Translations under genes and position numbers: made by a program | Part shown: piece after piece, positions 13,393 to 16,297 of the stretch | How the letters are laid out: every line of letters begins with the position of its first letter | Position numbering within the stretch: the stretch's first letter is position 1 | Assembly (NCBI GenBank): GCA_025359585.1 | Contig: JANYFX010000270.1 | Span: 1-16,297, forward strand | Reading direction: 5' to 3' | DNA: 16,297 nucleotides | DNA from: Rhizobacter sp. | GTDB lineage: Bacteria > Pseudomonadota > Gammaproteobacteria > Burkholderiales > Burkholderiaceae_C | The notes under the pieces: generated by a model | What the model saw: only the letters and a program-made list of their open reading frames with translations | Database searches by the model: none | Told to the model about the DNA's origin: nothing

Positions 13393-15339
13393 CTACGCGA
13401 CCTGGGCCAGCCGCGGTTGCGGCGAGACGGCATCGACGCCCGGGCCGGCCGCATTCACCTTGCGAAGAAAGGCTTCGAACATCATCAGGCTCCACAGCGG
13501 CTGGCTGTAGTCGCGCCGCCCGGAGATGTGGTCGTCCACCAGACGCTGCAGGTAGCCGCGATCGAAAAACCCGGTGCCCTCGAGCTCGCCGTGGAGCACT
13601 GCCTGACGCACCCGGTCGCGCAGCGGCCCGCGGAACCAGCGTGCCAGCGGCACGGCGAAACCCATCTTCGGGCGGTACATGATGTTGTGCGGCAGGTGAG
13701 GCTCCATCGCCTTCTTCAGGATCCACTTGGTTTCGTTCTGGCGCACCTTCAGGTTGGTCGGCAGCGTGGCCAGCCATTCGACCAGGGGGTGGTCCATCAG
13801 CGGCTCGCGCACTTCAAGCGCGTGCGCCATGCTGGCGCGGTCGACCTTGGTGTTGATGTCTCCGACGAGGTAGGTCTGCAGGTCGATGTACTGGATCAGC
13901 GCCAGCGGGTCGTCGGTACCGGCCTTGCGCGCGTGGCGGTGAAACACCTCGCTCGCGTTGTAGCCGGCCAGGCGGCGCTTGAATTCCGGCGAGTACAGCG
14001 ACTGGCGCATGTCGTTGCGGAACACCGAGATGCTGTGGAAATAAGCCTCGACCGAATCGCGCGCGAGCGACTGGAAGGTCGACTTCGCGCGCAGGAAGCG
14101 TGGCGCCCAGTCGAGCTTCGGGTAGAGACGCCCGAGCGCACCGAACAGCGGCTGGCGCACGCCCAGCGGCAGCACGGAGCGCAGCCGTTCTTCGTGCAGA
14201 TGGAACAGGTAGCGGCGGTAACCGCCCATGTTTTCGTCGCCCGCGTCGCCCGACAGCGCCACCGTCACGTGGCGGCGCGCCAGTTGGCAGACACGGTAGG
14301 TCGGGATCGCCGAACTGTCGGCATAGGGCTCGTCATAGAGCGCCGCCAGCGTGTCGACGAGGTCGAAGTCATCGGTCTCCACGCGGTCCACGAAGTGGCG
14401 CGTCTTGTAGCGCTCGGCCACCTGCTGTGCAAAACGGGTCTCGTCGTAGGCCGGGTCGTCGAACGAGATCGAGCAGGTGTTGACCGGGCCGGCCGACTGC
14501 CCCGCCATCATCGCGACCACCGCGCTCGAATCGACACCACCCGAGAGGAACGCACCGAGCGGCACTTCGGCAATCATGCGCAGCCGCACGCTCTCGCGAA
14601 TGCGCTCGACCAGTTCGGCCTGTGCGTCTTCGGCCGAGATCGTGTTGGTGCCGGTGAAGCGAACGTCCCAGTACTGGCGCGGCTCGGGCGCCGGCTGGCC
14701 ACGCCGCAAACACAGCGTGTGGCCCGGTGCCAGCTTGAGCGCCGAGGTGTAGATCGTGCGCGGCTCGGGCACGTAGCCGAGTGCGAAGTACTCTTCCACC
14801 GCCTGCGGATCGAGCTCGCGCTTCAGGCCGCCGTGCACGAGCAGCGACTTCAGCTCGGAGCCGAAGAGCCACTGCCCATCGGGCAGCTGCGCGTAGTACA
14901 GCGGCTTCACGCCCAGGCGATCACGGGCGAGGAACAGGGTCTGTTGGCGTTCGTCCCAGATGGCGAAAGCGAACATGCCGCGCAACCGGTCTACGCAGGC
15001 CTCGCCCCACTGCTCCCAGGCATGCACGATCACCTCGGTGTCGCTGCGGGTACGAAACACGTGGCCGAGCGAAGTGAGTTCGGGAATCAGCTCGAGGTAG
15101 TTGTAGATCTCGCCGTTGAAGACGATGACGACCGAACGGTCTTCGTTGAAGAGCGGCTGTTGCCCGCTCTTCAGGTCGATGATGGAGAGCCGCTTGTGGC
15201 CGAGGGCGATGCCAGGTGCGAGGTACTTGCCGGTCTCGTCCGGGCCGCGATGGTGCTGCGACTCGTTCATGCGAACGACGACGCTCTCGTCGATGTGGCG
15301 CCTGCCACGCGAATCCCAGACCCCGACGATGCCGCACAT
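13393..15339 (-). CDS. Asparagine-synthetase-type amidotransferase 1, exosortase A-associated
   Basis: 648-residue glutamine-dependent amidotransferase with both domains intact. The catalytic Cys2 is in MCGIVGV at the N-terminus. HRGPDETG at 30-37, RLSIIDL at 50-56 and NGEIYN at 75-80 complete the glutaminase site. The synthetase loop SGGVDSS is at 266-272, and SGDAGDE further on. It matches the XrtA-associated amidotransferase 1 type (TIGR03108), which probably converts a carboxylate, for example a uronic acid or acyl group of the repeat unit, into an amide with glutamine and ATP. The ATG at 15339 is chosen because Cys must follow Met directly and AGGA (15348-15351) lies 8 bases upstream, overlapping the stop of the preceding gene. 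It contrasts with the plus-strand homologue at 7938-9761, whose glutaminase motifs are lost. Confidence 0.93.
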   Translation of the reverse strand: MCGIVGVWDSRGRRHIDESVVVRMNESQHHRGPDETGKYLAPGIALGHKRLSIIDLKSGQQPLFNEDRSVVIVFNGEIYNYLELIPELTSLGHVFRTRSDTEVIVHAWEQWGEACVDRLRGMFAFAIWDERQQTLFLARDRLGVKPLYYAQLPDGQWLFGSELKSLLVHGGLKRELDPQAVEEYFALGYVPEPRTIYTSALKLAPGHTLCLRRGQPAPEPRQYWDVRFTGTNTISAEDAQAELVERIRESVRLRMIAEVPLGAFLSGGVDSSAVVAMMAGQSAGPVNTCSISFDDPAYDETRFAQQVAERYKTRHFVDRVETDDFDLVDTLAALYDEPYADSSAIPTYRVCQLARRHVTVALSGDAGDENMGGYRRYLFHLHEERLRSVLPLGVRQPLFGALGRLYPKLDWAPRFLRAKSTFQSLARDSVEAYFHSISVFRNDMRQSLYSPEFKRRLAGYNASEVFHRHARKAGTDDPLALIQYIDLQTYLVGDINTKVDRASMAHALEVREPLMDHPLVEWLATLPTNLKVRQNETKWILKKAMEPHLPHNIMYRPKMGFAVPLARWFRGPLRDRVRQAVLHGELEGTGFFDRGYLQRLVDDHISGRRDYSQPLWSLMMFEAFLRKVNAAGPGVDAVSPQPRLAQVA

Positions 15340-15347
15340 GTTGAAAT

Positions 15348-15351
15348 TCCT
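15348..15351 (-). promoter_or_regulatory. Shine-Dalgarno core AGGA overlapping an upstream stop codon
   Basis: On the minus strand TAG, the stop of the stp2-type transferase, runs straight into AGGA, 8 bases before the amidotransferase ATG. Termination of one gene and initiation of the next are therefore likely coupled. It supports the start at 15339. Confidence 0.6.
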
Positions 15352-16297
15352 AGGTGAAGCGGTGCTGTAGCGCACCGCGGGCCGCGGCTTGTGCCAGCAG
15401 CCGTTCATAGAGGTCGCTGTAGGCAGCAACCATGCCATCGAGCGTGAAACGACGCTCGACTTCCAGGCGCGCCCGGCGGCCACGCTCGCGCGCCAGCGCC
15501 GGTGCGTGAAAGTCGTCCAGCAGCACCTGTGCCATCGTATCGGCGTTGCGCGGCGGAACGAACCGGCCGGTCACGCCCTCGGCCAACAATTCGACGTTTC
15601 CACCGACATTGGTGGCGACGACCGGCAAGGCGCTGGCCATCGCTTCGAGGATGGTGTTGGAGATGCCTTCGGCGATCGAGGGCAACGCGAAGGTGTCGAG
15701 GCCACGCATGATCTCGGGCACGTCTTTTCTGTCGCCTGCGAGCCAGGCCATCTCGTGCACGCCACCGTCCTTGAGGACCTGTTCGATTTCGGCGCGCAAC
15801 GGGCCCTCGCCGGCTATGACCAGACGCATGCGCGCGCGCGCCGCAGGCGCGAGCTGGGTGGCCCGCACGAAGGCACGCGCCAGCATCACCTGGTCCTTGA
15901 TCGGGCTCAGGCGACCGACCGTACCCACGAGCCAGAACACCGGCGACGTGAAAGGCGAGCCCGCGATCGGAAGGCGGTCGCCGTCACGGGGTTTGAATCG
16001 CTCGGCGTCGACGCCGTTGTAGAGCTGCGCCACGCGTTGTGGCGCGACACCGATGTGGTCGACCAGGTAGCGGTCGAGATGGCGCGAAAGCGCAATGTAC
16101 TGGTGCACGAACGGCCGGTACAGGCGCCTGGCAAGACGGAACTTGCGGCTGCGCCCATCGGGATCGCTGATGTCCCAGCCATGCTCGCCATGAATGCGCA
16201 CCGGCACGCCGGCCCAGGCCGCGGGCACAGCCATCTCGAGCGCGCCGAGGTTGCGGGTGTGCACGATGGCCGGCTGCAGGTCGTGCAGCAGCGCGCG
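15350..16297 (-). CDS. Glycosyltransferase family 4, PEP-CTERM/XrtA-associated (stp2 type), N-terminus outside window
   Basis: 315 residues of a GT-B glycosyltransferase are visible, and the gene runs off the right edge. A GTG at 16264 is an internal Val, because codons upstream of it continue the family pattern (RALLHDLQPAIVHTRNLGAL). About 70-90 N-terminal residues are probably missing. IHGEHGWDISDPDG follows the acceptor side of stp2-type sugar transferases (TIGR03088). LYNGVDAERFKP begins the donor domain, and the nucleotide-sugar site is EGISNTILEAMASALPVVAT with its E-x7-E pattern. It likely adds one sugar to the lipid-linked repeat unit on the cytoplasmic face. The next gene starts 10 bases after its stop, so it heads the visible part of the leftward operon whose promoter is outside the window. 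Confidence 0.9.
   Translation of the reverse strand, partial: RALLHDLQPAIVHTRNLGALEMAVPAAWAGVPVRIHGEHGWDISDPDGRSRKFRLARRLYRPFVHQYIALSRHLDRYLVDHIGVAPQRVAQLYNGVDAERFKPRDGDRLPIAGSPFTSPVFWLVGTVGRLSPIKDQVMLARAFVRATQLAPAARARMRLVIAGEGPLRAEIEQVLKDGGVHEMAWLAGDRKDVPEIMRGLDTFALPSIAEGISNTILEAMASALPVVATNVGGNVELLAEGVTGRFVPPRNADTMAQVLLDDFHAPALARERGRRARLEVERRFTLDGMVAAYSDLYERLLAQAAARGALQHRFT

Noticed and set aside
13318..15357. Plus-strand open frame of 679 codons
   Set aside because: Fully antisense to the amidotransferase gene, whose motifs are unmistakable; His/Arg/Val-rich composition is typical of shadow frames in GC-rich DNA.

Overview
The window is a high-GC polysaccharide biosynthesis and secretion locus. 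It most resembles the exosortase A (XrtA/EpsH, PEP-CTERM-associated) exopolysaccharide clusters of Betaproteobacteria, probably order Burkholderiales. I infer this from recognisable members of families that occur together almost only in XrtA clusters: amidotransferase 1, hydrolases 1 and 2, the two sugar transferases of the stp1 and stp2 types, the O-antigen-ligase-like protein, a NodB-type deacetylase and a dedicated acyl carrier protein. No exosortase, PEP-CTERM protein, Wzx flippase, chain-length protein or priming glycosyltransferase lies inside the window, so this is an internal slice of a longer cluster.

Layout. (A) Positions 1-5006, all minus strand: PIG-L deacetylase, a UDP-glucuronate-decarboxylase-like SDR, a UDP-glucose dehydrogenase, a glucose-1-phosphate cytidylyltransferase-like enzyme, a family 2 glycosyltransferase, and the first 33 codons of a protein with a hydrophobic N-terminus that leaves the window. 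Spacing is tight (a one-base stop/start overlap and gaps of 22-54 bases), as in one operon that makes and transfers nucleotide sugars. (B) Positions 5007-5869: a divergent gap of about 860 bases, the only long gap, which should hold the promoters for both flanking operons. (C) Positions 5870-9761, plus strand: acyl carrier protein, hydrolase 2 and hydrolase 1, coupled by two ATGA overlaps, then an asparagine-synthetase-like protein after an 81-base spacer with two hairpins. (D) Positions 9780-16297, minus strand and convergent with C: the stp2-like glycosyltransferase (N-terminus outside the window), a canonical amidotransferase, the stp1-like glycosyltransferase, an O-antigen-ligase-like membrane protein and a polysaccharide deacetylase.

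How they work together (inference). Block A supplies UDP-glucuronate and probably UDP-xylose, plus perhaps a CDP-sugar. The glycosyltransferases of A and D build a repeat unit. Amidotransferase 1 may amidate uronic acids or another carboxylate. The deacetylases remove N- or O-acetyl groups, and the ligase-like protein polymerises or transfers the glycan at the membrane.

Block C is the most puzzling part. A carrier protein is followed by two atypical alpha/beta-hydrolases, one with Cys at the nucleophile elbow and one with Arg there. The last gene is an asparagine-synthetase homologue whose synthetase domain looks intact but whose glutaminase domain has lost its key motifs. This looks like a carrier-protein-dependent acyl- or aminoacyl-modification module of unknown chemistry. 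It is the best candidate in the window for undescribed biology.
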